From: Aquiluna sp.
GTDB taxonomy: Bacteria > Actinomycetota > Actinomycetes > Actinomycetales > Microbacteriaceae
Length of the DNA: 26,174 bases
Assembly: GCA_018402615.1 (NCBI GenBank)
Contig: JAGYIH010000010.1
Span: 1 to 26,174 of the forward strand
Direction of reading: 5' to 3'
This document shows, one piece after another, positions 1-9,300 of this stretch. The notes under the pieces were generated by a model. It searched no databases, was not told where the DNA came from, and was given only the letters and a program-made list of their open reading frames with translations. A program made the position numbers and the translations under genes. Within the stretch, counting starts at the first letter, position 1. Every line of letters begins with the position of its first letter.

Positions 1-1
1 G

Positions 2-811
2 GTTGGCTTTGCCGCCAAGGCTGGAGTCAGTGTGCTTGCGATTACCGACCACGACACCACCTCGGGTTGGGACGAGGCAATTACTGCGGCCCGCTCCCAC
101 GGGATTGGCATGGTGCCGGGAATCGAGATTTCTACCAGGCAGCTAATTGGTGAATCCAGGCGCATCAGCGTGCACATGCTTGCCTACCTTCCTGACCCAA
201 CCAACCAGGCATTGCTTTTTGAGTTGGAAAAGACTCGAACCTCCAGGATTGCCAGAGCCCAAAAAATGGTGGAGCTGTTGCAAGCGGACTACGACATCAG
301 CTGGGAGTTGGTGCAGGCCGAGCTGGAGCCCGGCGCAACTATTGGCAGACCGGCAATTGCGGATGCACTGGTCTCAATGGGGGTTGTGCCAACCAGGTCT
401 GATGCCTTCACTTCAATTCTTCATAATCGTTCGAAGTATTACGTCTCTGATCATTCGCTAGACACTCTGGAAGCTATATCACTAATCAAAAACGCTGGGG
501 GAGTGTCGGTTATCGCACACCCACTAATTGATTTCCCTGCCGGAGCATCAGTTCAGGATCTGCCTCAGGACTACTTTGAGGAGCTGATTGCCGAGGGCCT
601 AGATGGCATCGAGGTTTATCACAGATCGGTGCCGGATCGCGCCAAGGATTGGCTATTGAGCCTGGCATTCAAGCACAACCTAATTGTGACCGGTTCAAGT
701 GATTACCACGGTGAAACGGGCAAGGACAACAGACTCGGAGAAAATAAGACCAGCCCCGAGATGTTGAAAAGGATTGTTGATCAGGCCTCGGGGTTTGAAG
801 CCTTCTTGTAG
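2..811 (+). CDS. PHP-domain phosphoesterase, 5'-truncated (RNase AM/YciV-like)
   Basis: The 3' part of a PHP-domain metal-dependent phosphoesterase; the reading frame is already open at the window edge, so the real start lies upstream. Visible motifs are ITDHDTTSGWDEA near the start, a GIEIS strand, VIAHPL in the middle and GSSDYHG near the C-terminus, which supply the His/Asp/Glu ligands of the three-metal PHP site. The overall pattern resembles the YciV/TrpH group, whose E. coli member is RNase AM, a 5'-3' exonuclease and 3',5'-nucleoside bisphosphate phosphatase; actinobacterial members are not all characterised, so the substrate is inferred. About 269 residues are present, close to a full family member, so only a short N-terminal piece is missing. 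Its last 31 bases overlap the 3' end of the opposing DEAD-box helicase gene. Confidence 0.88.
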   Translation, partial: VGFAAKAGVSVLAITDHDTTSGWDEAITAARSHGIGMVPGIEISTRQLIGESRRISVHMLAYLPDPTNQALLFELEKTRTSRIARAQKMVELLQADYDISWELVQAELEPGATIGRPAIADALVSMGVVPTRSDAFTSILHNRSKYYVSDHSLDTLEAISLIKNAGGVSVIAHPLIDFPAGASVQDLPQDYFEELIAEGLDGIEVYHRSVPDRAKDWLLSLAFKHNLIVTGSSDYHGETGKDNRLGENKTSPEMLKRIVDQASGFEAFL

Positions 812-2115
812 TTGCGACTGCGCTCGCGCTGCCTTGGAGGCCTGGCCGAGGATTGCTTTTGCTCGCTCTGCTGTGGCCTTCTAGGACCTCTGGCAGGCTG
901 CTCAGCACGTTTTTCGGGCGCCTTTTCAACCTTACGGTTGAGTCTGCCCTTGGTGCCCTCGGGAATCCTTAGCTCCTCCAAGAAGTGCTTTGAGCTGGAA
1001 TAGGTTTCCACCGGCTCTGGCATTCCCAGGTCTAGCTCGCGGTTGATGTGGACCCAGCGGGCCATGTCTTCCCAGTCCACGAACGTGACAGCGATGCCGA
1101 GCTTTCCTGCTCGACCGGTGCGACCAGTGCGGTGCAGGTAGGCCTTTTCATCCTCTGGAACTGAGTAGTTAATTACGTGGGTAACGTCATCAACGTCAAT
1201 ACCGCGAGCTGCCACCTCGGTGGCGACCAGGATTTCTTTCCTGCCCTCGCGGAAGGCAATCATCGATTTCTCACGAGCCTCCTGAGACATGTCGCCGTGA
1301 AGTGGAGCCGCAGAGAAACCGCGGTCACTTAGCTCCTCCGCAACTCTGGCGCTGGCTCGCTTGGTCCTTACAAAGATGATGGTCTTGCCACGGCCATCGG
1401 CCTGCAAGATGCGGCCGACAATCTCGTCCTTGTCCATGGAGTGCGCGCGGTAGACAAACTGCTTAATGTCTGCCTTGGTCTTACCCTCATCCGGGTCAGA
1501 GACTCGAATGTGAATTGGCTTGTTTTGGTAGCGACGCGCCAGGTTTAGAATCTGGGCCGGCATGGTGGCAGAGAACAGCATGGTCTGGCGCTCGGGTGGA
1601 GTGAGCGTGAATAGTTTCTCGACGTCTGGCAAAAAGCCAAGGTCCAACATTTCGTCTGCCTCATCCAGCACCATGAAGCGCACCTTAGATAGGTCCAAAA
1701 GTTTTTGCTTTGCTAGGTCCAGAAGCCGGCCGGGAGTGCCAACCACAATCTGAGCTCCCGCCTTGAGAGCGGCAACCTGTCCCTCATAAGCCTTGCCACC
1801 ATAGATAGCCACCACCGCACAATCACGGTTGCTGGTGGCTAGTTCGAGGTCCTCAGAAACCTGGAGCGCAAGCTCACGAGTTGGAACGACTACCAATCCC
1901 TGTACAAATGGACCTGGGCTTGTGCCAAGGGACTGAATGAGTGGCAGTCCGAAGCCCAGTGTCTTGCCGGTTCCGGTCTTAGCCTGCCCGATTACGTCAG
2001 ATCCAGATAACGCAACCGGAATGGCTTCGTTCTGGATTGGGAATGGATCTGTGATGCCTTTGGAATTTAGGGCTTCAACGATGTCTTCGTCTATGCCTAG
2101 TGAACTAAAACTCAA
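781..2115 (-). CDS. DEAD-box ATP-dependent RNA helicase
   Basis: A 444-residue superfamily 2 RNA helicase that would unwind structured RNA during ribosome assembly or mRNA turnover. Motifs appear in order: Q motif (FPIQ, 25-28), Walker A AKTGTGKT ending at K51-T52, PTRELA (78-83), TPGR (127-130), DEAD (151-154), SAT (182-184), ARGID, and HRTGRTGRAG in the second RecA domain. After about residue 395 the protein becomes a low-complexity tail rich in Lys, Arg, Pro and Gln, typical of RNA-binding extensions in RhlE/DeaD-like actinobacterial helicases. The start is TTG with GGAGAG just upstream (2119-2124); an ATG upstream of it is out of frame. It is divergent from the ferritin-like gene, and its 3' end overlaps the PHP gene by 31 bases. 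Confidence 0.95.
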   Translation of the reverse strand: MSFSSLGIDEDIVEALNSKGITDPFPIQNEAIPVALSGSDVIGQAKTGTGKTLGFGLPLIQSLGTSPGPFVQGLVVVPTRELALQVSEDLELATSNRDCAVVAIYGGKAYEGQVAALKAGAQIVVGTPGRLLDLAKQKLLDLSKVRFMVLDEADEMLDLGFLPDVEKLFTLTPPERQTMLFSATMPAQILNLARRYQNKPIHIRVSDPDEGKTKADIKQFVYRAHSMDKDEIVGRILQADGRGKTIIFVRTKRASARVAEELSDRGFSAAPLHGDMSQEAREKSMIAFREGRKEILVATEVAARGIDVDDVTHVINYSVPEDEKAYLHRTGRTGRAGKLGIAVTFVDWEDMARWVHINRELDLGMPEPVETYSSSKHFLEELRIPEGTKGRLNRKVEKAPEKRAEQPARGPRRPQQSEQKQSSARPPRQRERSRNYKKASNPEA

Positions 2116-2181
2116 AATCTCTCCATACTTTTGGCGGAAACTGCCTATGGCAGATGCCGGCCTTGGTTATAAGCTTGCGGG

Positions 2182-2940
2182 GTGCTGGAATGGTTTCGCA
2201 GAATACGCAAGGTGTCGCAGAAGCTCTCGCTTCCTTCCCGGGAATCCGGTGGCGGTCGCAGCCAAATCCAGCTGAACCATTCAAAGCTTACTCCCTCGGC
2301 TGATGTTTACCTATCTCAGCTATCTCAAGTTCAGCTCGCAATCGCCCACCTGATGCAGGATGACTCGATTAAGGCTCCCAAAGCTGAAATAAGGGAACGC
2401 CAGCTTGCAATCTCCCGAAGCTACAAGAGCAGATCCTCCGAGACCGAAGACATGATTGTCAGAACTGGCGAGAATGTGATGGATCTTCAGTCAGAGATTA
2501 GGGACCGGCTAGATCTTCTTATTCAGCGCACCGAGGGCGAGGGTTGGCACGAGGACCTAATGCGAATCCACATAGTCTTTGGAATTTTGGAAGATTCACT
2601 TCGCCGAGTGGCCAAGGGACTTTCTCCCGCCAAGCGAATACGTGTTGAGGCCATGCTGATTGACAGCAGCCTGGAAAAGTTTTGTGAACTGGAGCTCAAG
2701 TCAGCCATAGCGACAAACCCAGAGATTTCGGGTCGATTAGCCATGTTTGGGCGCATGGTGGTTGCCGATGCGCTTTTGGAAGTTAGGGATTCAGTAGACC
2801 TTTCAAAGGTCATGCCTCAGGACGCCTCGGTTGATTCGAGCGCGCTGGCTCGCGAGCAGTTCAAGATCTTGGAGCCCTTTACCTCGGAGCTAATTTCCGA
2901 ACACACGGTACGTATGGACCGTTTAGGCCTTACCGCGTAA
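2182..2940 (+). CDS. Ferritin-like-fold protein (actinobacterial, MiaE-like annotation)
   Basis: A 252-residue helical protein matching the actinobacterial ferritin-like-fold family usually found beside DUF3107. The C-terminal half is the recognisable part: AIATNPEISGRLAMFGRMVV followed by EPFTSELISEHTVRMDRLGL, the family's closing signature. Some databases call such proteins tRNA hydroxylase (MiaE)-like, but the usual pair of ExxH diiron motifs is not evident here, so an enzyme activity is not supported. The start is GTG at 2182, eight nucleotides after a possible -10 (TATAAG), with no Shine-Dalgarno, so a leaderless transcript is likely. The N-terminal 50 residues are basic and poorly conserved. 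The 3' end overlaps the opposing small membrane gene by 18 bases. Function unknown. Confidence 0.8.
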   Translation: MLEWFRRIRKVSQKLSLPSRESGGGRSQIQLNHSKLTPSADVYLSQLSQVQLAIAHLMQDDSIKAPKAEIRERQLAISRSYKSRSSETEDMIVRTGENVMDLQSEIRDRLDLLIQRTEGEGWHEDLMRIHIVFGILEDSLRRVAKGLSPAKRIRVEAMLIDSSLEKFCELELKSAIATNPEISGRLAMFGRMVVADALLEVRDSVDLSKVMPQDASVDSSALAREQFKILEPFTSELISEHTVRMDRLGLTA

Positions 2941-3222
2941 TCGGAGCTCGGCAAGCTTGGTGGCCTCCGAGGTCTCACGGGTCTTCAGCAAATAACCTGC
3001 GGTGAACCAGGTGGCAGCCGGCATGGCTAACATCGCAATGAACCAGATCCAGGCTTCGGTGTAGCTAAACCCAAGCCAGGTCAGCACCAACCAAACCACT
3101 GACCCCGACGTGAGCGCGACGCTAAAGGGCACCAGTTTTCCGTAGAAGTCTGTTTTTGGGAGCACAAACGGTGCCACCAGAGCCAAAATTGCTGCGTAGG
3201 CGAGAATGACCAGTAATTCCAT
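2923..3222 (-). CDS. Small three-helix membrane protein, unknown function
   Basis: A 99-residue integral membrane protein with three predicted hydrophobic helices at about residues 3-20, 30-52 and 57-80, followed by a short charged tail (KTRETSEATKLAELRLRGKA). I do not recognise a named family. Its start codon overlaps the stop of the DUF3107 gene upstream as TAATG on the minus strand, so translation is probably coupled and the two form an operon. The coupling, and the absence of a strong ribosome binding site of its own, support 3222 as the start. It shares 18 bases with the end of the ferritin-like gene on the opposite strand. A role at the membrane linked to DUF3107 is only guilt by association. 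Confidence 0.75.
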   Translation of the reverse strand: MELLVILAYAAILALVAPFVLPKTDFYGKLVPFSVALTSGSVVWLVLTWLGFSYTEAWIWFIAMLAMPAATWFTAGYLLKTRETSEATKLAELRLRGKA

Positions 3223-3446
3223 TATGCGATGAATCCCACTCGGCGGTTCTGATCCACTCCAATTTCGACGTAGGCAATCGCGCTGGTTGGAACCAGTATG
3301 GTTTTGCCCTTATCGTCTGCCAGCTCCACCAAGGCGGCACCTGATGAGATGGCTGTACTGATCTGGTCAGTAAGTTCTTTGGAGCTCAAGACCGACTCAA
3401 AGCCCAAGTCCCTGCCGTTTTCCCTAATGCCGATTCTGACTTCCAT
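3222..3446 (-). CDS. DUF3107 family protein
   Basis: A 74-residue protein that is a clear member of DUF3107, a small family widespread in Actinobacteria. It begins MEVRIGI, carries the conserved DDKGKTILVPTSAIAYVEIG core and ends with the hallmark RRVGF. The full length agrees with the family. A strong ribosome binding site (AAGGAG) ends four bases before the ATG, making the start secure. It is the first gene of a two-gene minus-strand operon with the membrane protein downstream (TAATG overlap) and is divergent from adnA across a 67-bp gap. The function of the family is unknown; its constant neighbourhood with the ferritin-like protein and the RNA and DNA helicases is the only hint. Confidence 0.93.
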   Translation of the reverse strand: MEVRIGIRENGRDLGFESVLSSKELTDQISTAISSGAALVELADDKGKTILVPTSAIAYVEIGVDQNRRVGFIA

Positions 3447-3460
3447 GACGCTCCTTATTA

Positions 3461-3513
3461 GTCCTCTAGATTACGTCATTAAAAATGTGGCTGCTGGCCT
3501 CTAGATTGGTCTC
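3461..3513. promoter_or_regulatory. Divergent promoter region, DUF3107 / adnA
   Basis: On the plus strand TAGATT (3502-3507) lies six bases before the GTG of adnA, the spacing expected for a leaderless mRNA; TTAAAA (3479-3484) is a weak -35 at 17 bases. On the minus strand TAATCT (3476-3471) could serve DUF3107, which has its own Shine-Dalgarno. The 10-base string CCTCTAGATT occurs twice, at 3466-3475 and 3498-3507. Confidence 0.5.
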
Positions 3514-6369
3514 GTGCCGAAAATTACCCTGAACGCAATCCAAGTGGACAGTGCAAAAAATGCGCTGGTAATTGGTTGCCCCGGTTCGGGTAAAACTCAG
3601 AGTCTGGTGCAGTTGGTGCTCGCACTGGAAGCTCACGGGATAACCCCGGAGCAGATTCTGGTGCTTAGCCCCTCTCGGCTCTCCGCCAACAGCCTTCGTG
3701 ATCAGATTGCATCTAAGTCTTTACAGGCGGCGGTAAAGCCAAGAGCTCGCAGTGTGAGTTCAATTGCATTTGAATTGGTAAGCGCAAGTCGACCGGATCT
3801 CAAGTTGCTCTCGGGTGCTGCCCAGCAGGCACTAATTGCGGAGTTGATTGAACAGGCAGTTGCGGCAAGACAGCACCTGGCTTGGAAAGTTGATGCGGTA
3901 ACGGTCCGGCTGCAAGGCTTTCAGTCCGAGGTCCGGGACCTACTTGCCGTGCTAATTGAGAATCAGCTGGATTCGGCTGCGGTTTTTCAGCTTCAAAAGC
4001 AGTTTCCGACCCTGAAGTTGAGCGTGGCTATTGACCTCATGCCTAAGTATTCGGATCGACTTTTGGAGCTTGGTGCGCTTGATCCCTCTGAGCTTTTGGT
4101 TGCGGCCCTGGCCCAAACCAACATCGAGCCCATGCCCAAATTCGTGCTGGTGGATGACGCCCAAGACCTCTCGCCGGCAGCGCTGAAGCTGGTGCGTAAG
4201 TTTTCCAGCGGGGCAGTCAGCTTTGTATTTGGTGATCCTGACAGCGCTGTCCTGGGATTCAGGTCTGGGCCGGAGTCATTCGTGTCGATGGCTACCGAGG
4301 AATTCGACAGAATCTTTTTGCCCGTGCCCAATTTTTCAGAGCCGAAACTGAATCTCATGGCAAGGGTTAGTTCGAGGATTCCAACGGCGCTTGCGGTTTC
4401 GCAGCGTCCAAAAGTTGTGTCCCAGGAGAAGTTCGCAGCGGAACTGTTTGACAATCAGTCCGCTGAGGTTGACTGGCTCGCAGCTTCTCTGCGCAGGGCA
4501 AAGCTGCTTGAGGGCGTGGGCTGGGATCAGATGGCGGTGGTTTCTAGAACCCGTACCCAGCTAGAGCAACTGGCGGCTGACCTAACCGCCAGGAGTGTGC
4601 CAGTTCGAATTTTGGGGGTGCAGCGCGCGCTGCGAGATCAACCAGCGGCGCGAGCGATTTTGGACTTTGGAGCGCTGTGCTTTGGCCTGGACCCAAAACT
4701 AGATCGAGAACCTTTGCTGCAGTCCGGCCTAATCGGTCTGGACGCCCTGGGCGTGCGCCGATTGTTTCGGGAACTATCGGCACAAGCGGGGGCTCAGCAG
4801 CGTTCGAGAAGAGTGTTGGCAAAGGAGTTATTCGACGAACTCTTAGAATCTGAGAGTTTTGAGGCCAAGCGAGTAAATCGGCTTGTGGAGCAACGCTTCA
4901 AGGTTGCCAATCAAAAGAATTTGGGCGCCTACAAATTCGTTTCGCTGGCACTTGAACTTTGCAACACCGAGCGGCTCAGGACGCTCTCGCGTGGCAGATC
5001 TCAGGTAGCACTGGCTGCAAATCGAGAGCTGGATGCAGTGCTTGAACTTTTTGCCGCGGCACACCGCTTTGACCTCCGTGACGGCGCAGCAGCGAGTGAA
5101 TTTGTTGCAGACCAACTCGAACGAGCCATCCCGCAGGACTCACTGGCTCCAATTGGTGCAAGACCAGCGGTTACCTTGGCGACTAGCGCACAGCTATCAG
5201 CCGCGAGCTTCGAGATTGTTGCGCTGCCAAGACTTCAAGAGGGCATTTGGCCAAACCTGAAACCAAGAAACTCGTTGCTCGGGGCGAGTAATCTGCAATC
5301 ATTTTTACTCGGCAGATCAGACTCCCCGGAGAGTCCGGCCGGCAACGAGCTTGGCGATGAAATTCGGCTTTTCTATAAGGCCATCGGCGCTCACCGCGGT
5401 TCGCTTCTGATGTCGGCCATGAGTTCCTCTCAGGAGCAACCCTCGCAATTTTTCCGAATGTTTGGAATTGAACTTCAGCGCCATCAGCACGAGTTGGACT
5501 TTGACATCCGTCGCAAGGTCGGTCGATTGCGACGCAGGGCGATTGCGAGGGATCAGGTCGCAATCGCGACCTTGTCAGCGCTCAGCATTGCCGGGGTCCC
5601 CGGTGCCAATCCGAAGAACTGGCAGGGGCTACTGGAACCATCTGGGCTTGATCCATTAGTGCTACCGGGGGAGCAGCACAGGCTAAGCGCTTCCTCGCTC
5701 GAGGCATTTGAGAAATGTCCACTGCATTGGTTTATTGGAGCCTTTGGCGGCAATGCAACCAACTTCCAGGCTTCCATCGGGACCCTGTTGCACGCCGGTT
5801 TGGAGGCAACCGCGAGTGGTGAGGATCTTTCCGAATTTGTCGCCTCAAATTGGCACACTTTGGATTTTGAATCACAGTGGCAGTCGCTCGCGCAATTGCG
5901 CCGGGTAACAAAGATGGTGGCGATGCTTTCTGAGTATCTGAGTCAAGCCGGAGAATTGGTGGCCGCCGAGCAGAAATTTGAGTTGGAGATTGGTGCTCTT
6001 ACTATTGCCGGCAAGATAGATCGAATTGAAAAAGATGCCAACGGCAGTTGGGTGGTAGATCTAAAAACTGGCAGACCCCCAACCCAGCGAGAGGTTTTAG
6101 ACAACCGCCAGCTTGCTCTTTACCAGCTGGCACTAATACACCAGCACGAAAAAGTGGCGGGTGCACGGATTGTTTCGGTTGGTTCGGATTCTCTGAAGGT
6201 GCTGGACCAACCACCACTTGATCCAGAGCGCAAAGTCGAGCTCGAAGAATTACTGGAACGTGCGGCAAGTGAAATCGGTTCTGACAGTTTTCAAGCGAGC
6301 GTAAGTTCGCACTGTTCCCAGGATGGCAACTGCCAGTTGCTGTTAGCCAAAGCGGTGCAGCATGGCTAA
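3514..6369 (+). CDS. adnA: AdnA-like subunit of AdnAB helicase-nuclease
   Basis: The 951-residue first subunit of the actinobacterial AdnAB motor-nuclease, which resects double-strand breaks. The N-terminal UvrD-like motor keeps Walker A (GCPGSGKT, K27) but is otherwise degenerate: Walker B reads DDAQD (214-218) instead of DEYQD, motif III reads GDPDSAVLGFRSG without the glutamine, and motif V has lost the usual KGLE. That fits the family knowledge that AdnB is the driving motor. The C-terminal RecB-type nuclease looks intact: H760, D836, D849 and K851 (VVDLKTG). Of the four cysteines expected for an AddB-type Fe-S cluster, C735, C934 and C940 are present while the fourth position appears to be S931. 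It starts at GTG, probably leaderless, and its stop overlaps adnB by eight bases. Confidence 0.88.
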   Translation: MPKITLNAIQVDSAKNALVIGCPGSGKTQSLVQLVLALEAHGITPEQILVLSPSRLSANSLRDQIASKSLQAAVKPRARSVSSIAFELVSASRPDLKLLSGAAQQALIAELIEQAVAARQHLAWKVDAVTVRLQGFQSEVRDLLAVLIENQLDSAAVFQLQKQFPTLKLSVAIDLMPKYSDRLLELGALDPSELLVAALAQTNIEPMPKFVLVDDAQDLSPAALKLVRKFSSGAVSFVFGDPDSAVLGFRSGPESFVSMATEEFDRIFLPVPNFSEPKLNLMARVSSRIPTALAVSQRPKVVSQEKFAAELFDNQSAEVDWLAASLRRAKLLEGVGWDQMAVVSRTRTQLEQLAADLTARSVPVRILGVQRALRDQPAARAILDFGALCFGLDPKLDREPLLQSGLIGLDALGVRRLFRELSAQAGAQQRSRRVLAKELFDELLESESFEAKRVNRLVEQRFKVANQKNLGAYKFVSLALELCNTERLRTLSRGRSQVALAANRELDAVLELFAAAHRFDLRDGAAASEFVADQLERAIPQDSLAPIGARPAVTLATSAQLSAASFEIVALPRLQEGIWPNLKPRNSLLGASNLQSFLLGRSDSPESPAGNELGDEIRLFYKAIGAHRGSLLMSAMSSSQEQPSQFFRMFGIELQRHQHELDFDIRRKVGRLRRRAIARDQVAIATLSALSIAGVPGANPKNWQGLLEPSGLDPLVLPGEQHRLSASSLEAFEKCPLHWFIGAFGGNATNFQASIGTLLHAGLEATASGEDLSEFVASNWHTLDFESQWQSLAQLRRVTKMVAMLSEYLSQAGELVAAEQKFELEIGALTIAGKIDRIEKDANGSWVVDLKTGRPPTQREVLDNRQLALYQLALIHQHEKVAGARIVSVGSDSLKVLDQPPLDPERKVELEELLERAASEIGSDSFQASVSSHCSQDGNCQLLLAKAVQHG

Positions 6370-9300
6370 GTTCACGGCTGCGCAGATCTTTTCGGTGGTT
6401 TCAAACTTCGAGCTCACCGAAGAGCAAATAATGGCAATCGAACACGCGACTGGCTCTGCTCTGGTGGTAGCGGGCGCTGGCAGTGGCAAGACCGAGCTGA
6501 TGTCTATCAGGGCTATGTATCTGGTGGCCAATCAGCTTGCCAGGCCAGAGCAAATTCTGGGTCTGACTTTTACTCGCAAGGCTGCAAACGAGTTATCGAT
6601 TCGTATTTTGGACGGCCTGTTTGCGCTGCGAGAGAGTAAGTATTGGCCAACCGGTCTGGGTGATGAGTTTCAGGCCCCCAAGGTTGCCACCTACAACTCA
6701 TTCGGCAACGAGGTCTTTAGGCAGCTGGCTCTCGATATCGGTTACGAGTCTGACTCCACTCTTATCACCGAGGCCGCCGCTGTCGCACTGGTCAAGGAAC
6801 TGCTGAGAAATATTGACCTGCAACAGTTTTCTGCGCTCACCGACTTTGACAGAACCGAGCCCTATCTAATTTCGCTGGTGCTCCAGGCTGCCGGTTCTCT
6901 CAGCGACAATCTGGTTGATTCAGAGCAGGCCATCGCAACCTTTCAGGGTTTTATAGACCTGGCATCCAACCTGCCACAAACCCCCGGGGGGTCCATGCAG
7001 CGTTATGCCTACACGGCTAACTACTTGGCCCAGGCGGAAATTAACAAGCTGGTATTCCAAATTGCTGGCGAGTATCGAAAACTGAAGGCGGAGCGCAACC
7101 TGGTTGATTTCTCCGATCAGGTCGCGCTCGCGTATCGAGCGGTCGATGAGAATCCGATATTGCTTGACTATCCCCACGTAATGCTTGACGAATACCAGGA
7201 CACATCGGCGATTCAGACCATGCTCCTAGCAAAGCTGTTTTCGAATTCCGCGGTGATGGCGGTTGGTGACCCAAACCAATCCATTTATGGTTGGCGCGGG
7301 GCAAGTAGCGCGAACCTAGAGAATTTCGCGACTGATTTTGAATCTCAAACAAGTTATTCGCTTTCAAAGTCATGGCGCTCCTCACGCAAAATAGTTGCGG
7401 CGGCAAACCGGGTGAGTGAGTCGCTGGTTAATCCGGGAATTGCCCCTGTTCGACTTGTGCCGGGCAGGGATTTTGAAGACTCGGTTCTGGCCGAGATCTT
7501 TGGTGACGAAGTTTCCGAGGCTAAGGCGGTCTCGCTCTGGCTTTCTAAAAATATCTCTCCGGACACTTCGGCAGCGATCCTGTTTCGCTCGAAGTCGGCA
7601 ATGGCCACCTTCAGTTTGGAGTTGGCCGCCCTGGGTCTTGACTTTGAAGTAACAGGACTTTCGGGCCTAACCGAGCAACCCGAGGTCATTGATCTGATCG
7701 CTGCTCTCAGAGTGATGATCGACCCAGAAGCCGGCATCCACCTGATGCGACTGCTGGCTGGACCTCGGTTTCGGATTTCAGCGCGGGATCTCGCAAAGTT
7801 GCATGGCTATGCCCGCACGCTGACCAAATTGAACCGGGCCGCAGCCGGGCATCCGGTGTCGATAATCGAGGCGCTCGACGAAATTCGCTGGAGCAGCAAT
7901 CTCAAGCACGCGCAGTTTTCGAAGGAAGCCGCTAAGCGCTTCAGGGTTGCGGGAGAACTAATACACCGCATGCGTCAGAGCGCGGGTCTAAATCTGACCG
8001 AACTGGCTTGGAGCGTGGTGTCAGAGCTGGAAATAGACATCGAGCTTTATTGCTACAGCCGCAGTAAAAACCCACTCGCGAACCTTCAGGCGTTTATATC
8101 TCGAATATCGGAGTACGAGCAAAGCGCATCGCGACCAAGCCTGCCCGGCCTGATTTCCTGGCTGGATTACGCCCTCGAGCATGAGAGCTTTGAGCTTCCA
8201 AAAAGTGGAGCCAAAAAGGGCGTGGTGCAGCTCATGAGCGTCCACGCGGCTAAGGGTCTGGAATGGGATCTGGTCGCGGTCACCGGGCTGGTCGAAGGCT
8301 CTTTTCCGGTGGGTTCAAAGGACTCGATGGGATGGTTGGCCGCAGGAAAGTTGCCCTTTGAGTTGCGAAAGGACAGCGCTCAATTGCCCAGGCTCGAACT
8401 TCAGGTAGAAAGTCAGAAGGAGCTGGATGCGGCAATCAAGTCGTTCAAGGCAGCTAATCGCCAGCACCAGCTTGTAGAGGAGCAAAGGCTCGCCTATGTT
8501 GCCTTCACTCGAGCCTCTAAGTCCCTCTATCTAACAGCCTCCTACTACAAGCAGGGTGCGGCAAATGCCCGGCCCCTGGCGAAATTCCTAACCGAGCTTT
8601 TGGATGCTTCGGTGGCAACCCTGGTGGGGGAAATCCCAGAGGTCCCGGCTGAGAATCCGCTGGCTAATTTGGTTGAGACTGCTAGTTGGCCAGTGGATCC
8701 GCTTGGCCAAAATAGAGACTTGTTGCGGTGGGCAGCAACTGAGGTCGAAACCTCAAAACCGCGCAACCTGAGTGAATCTCTTGAGCTGGCGGCGCTGCTG
8801 GAGGAGCAGCAGGAACCACTTTTTGCACCCAGGCCATTTCTTCCAGTTCGGCTTTCGGCCTCCAAGATTGTTCAACTGGTGACCGACCCAGATGCCTTTT
8901 ATGAGCAGATCTTGCGGCCAATGCCCCAGCCCCACAGCGATTCCGCAGAGCTTGGCTCTAATTTCCATGCCAGCTTGGAGCAGGCATTCAAAAATGGTAG
9001 TGAGTTAGAGATTTCTGATTGGGCCGAGGAGCAAAAGGCTCTGGGTCAGAACTTTTTGGACTCTCCCTTTGCAGGCCTGAGCGCACACTCTGTCGAGCTA
9101 CCAATTGAGTATGCAATCGCCGGAACCGTTGTGGTTTGCAAGTTGGATGCCGTGTTCGAAACTGCGGAGGGGTATTTGATTGTCGATTGGAAGTCTGGAA
9201 AACGTCCGGCACAGTCCGATTTGGAAACTCGAGCCATTCAGCTTGCTCTCTACCGAATCGGTTTGGCAAAGGTTCTGGGAATTGGAATTGAGAAAATTTC

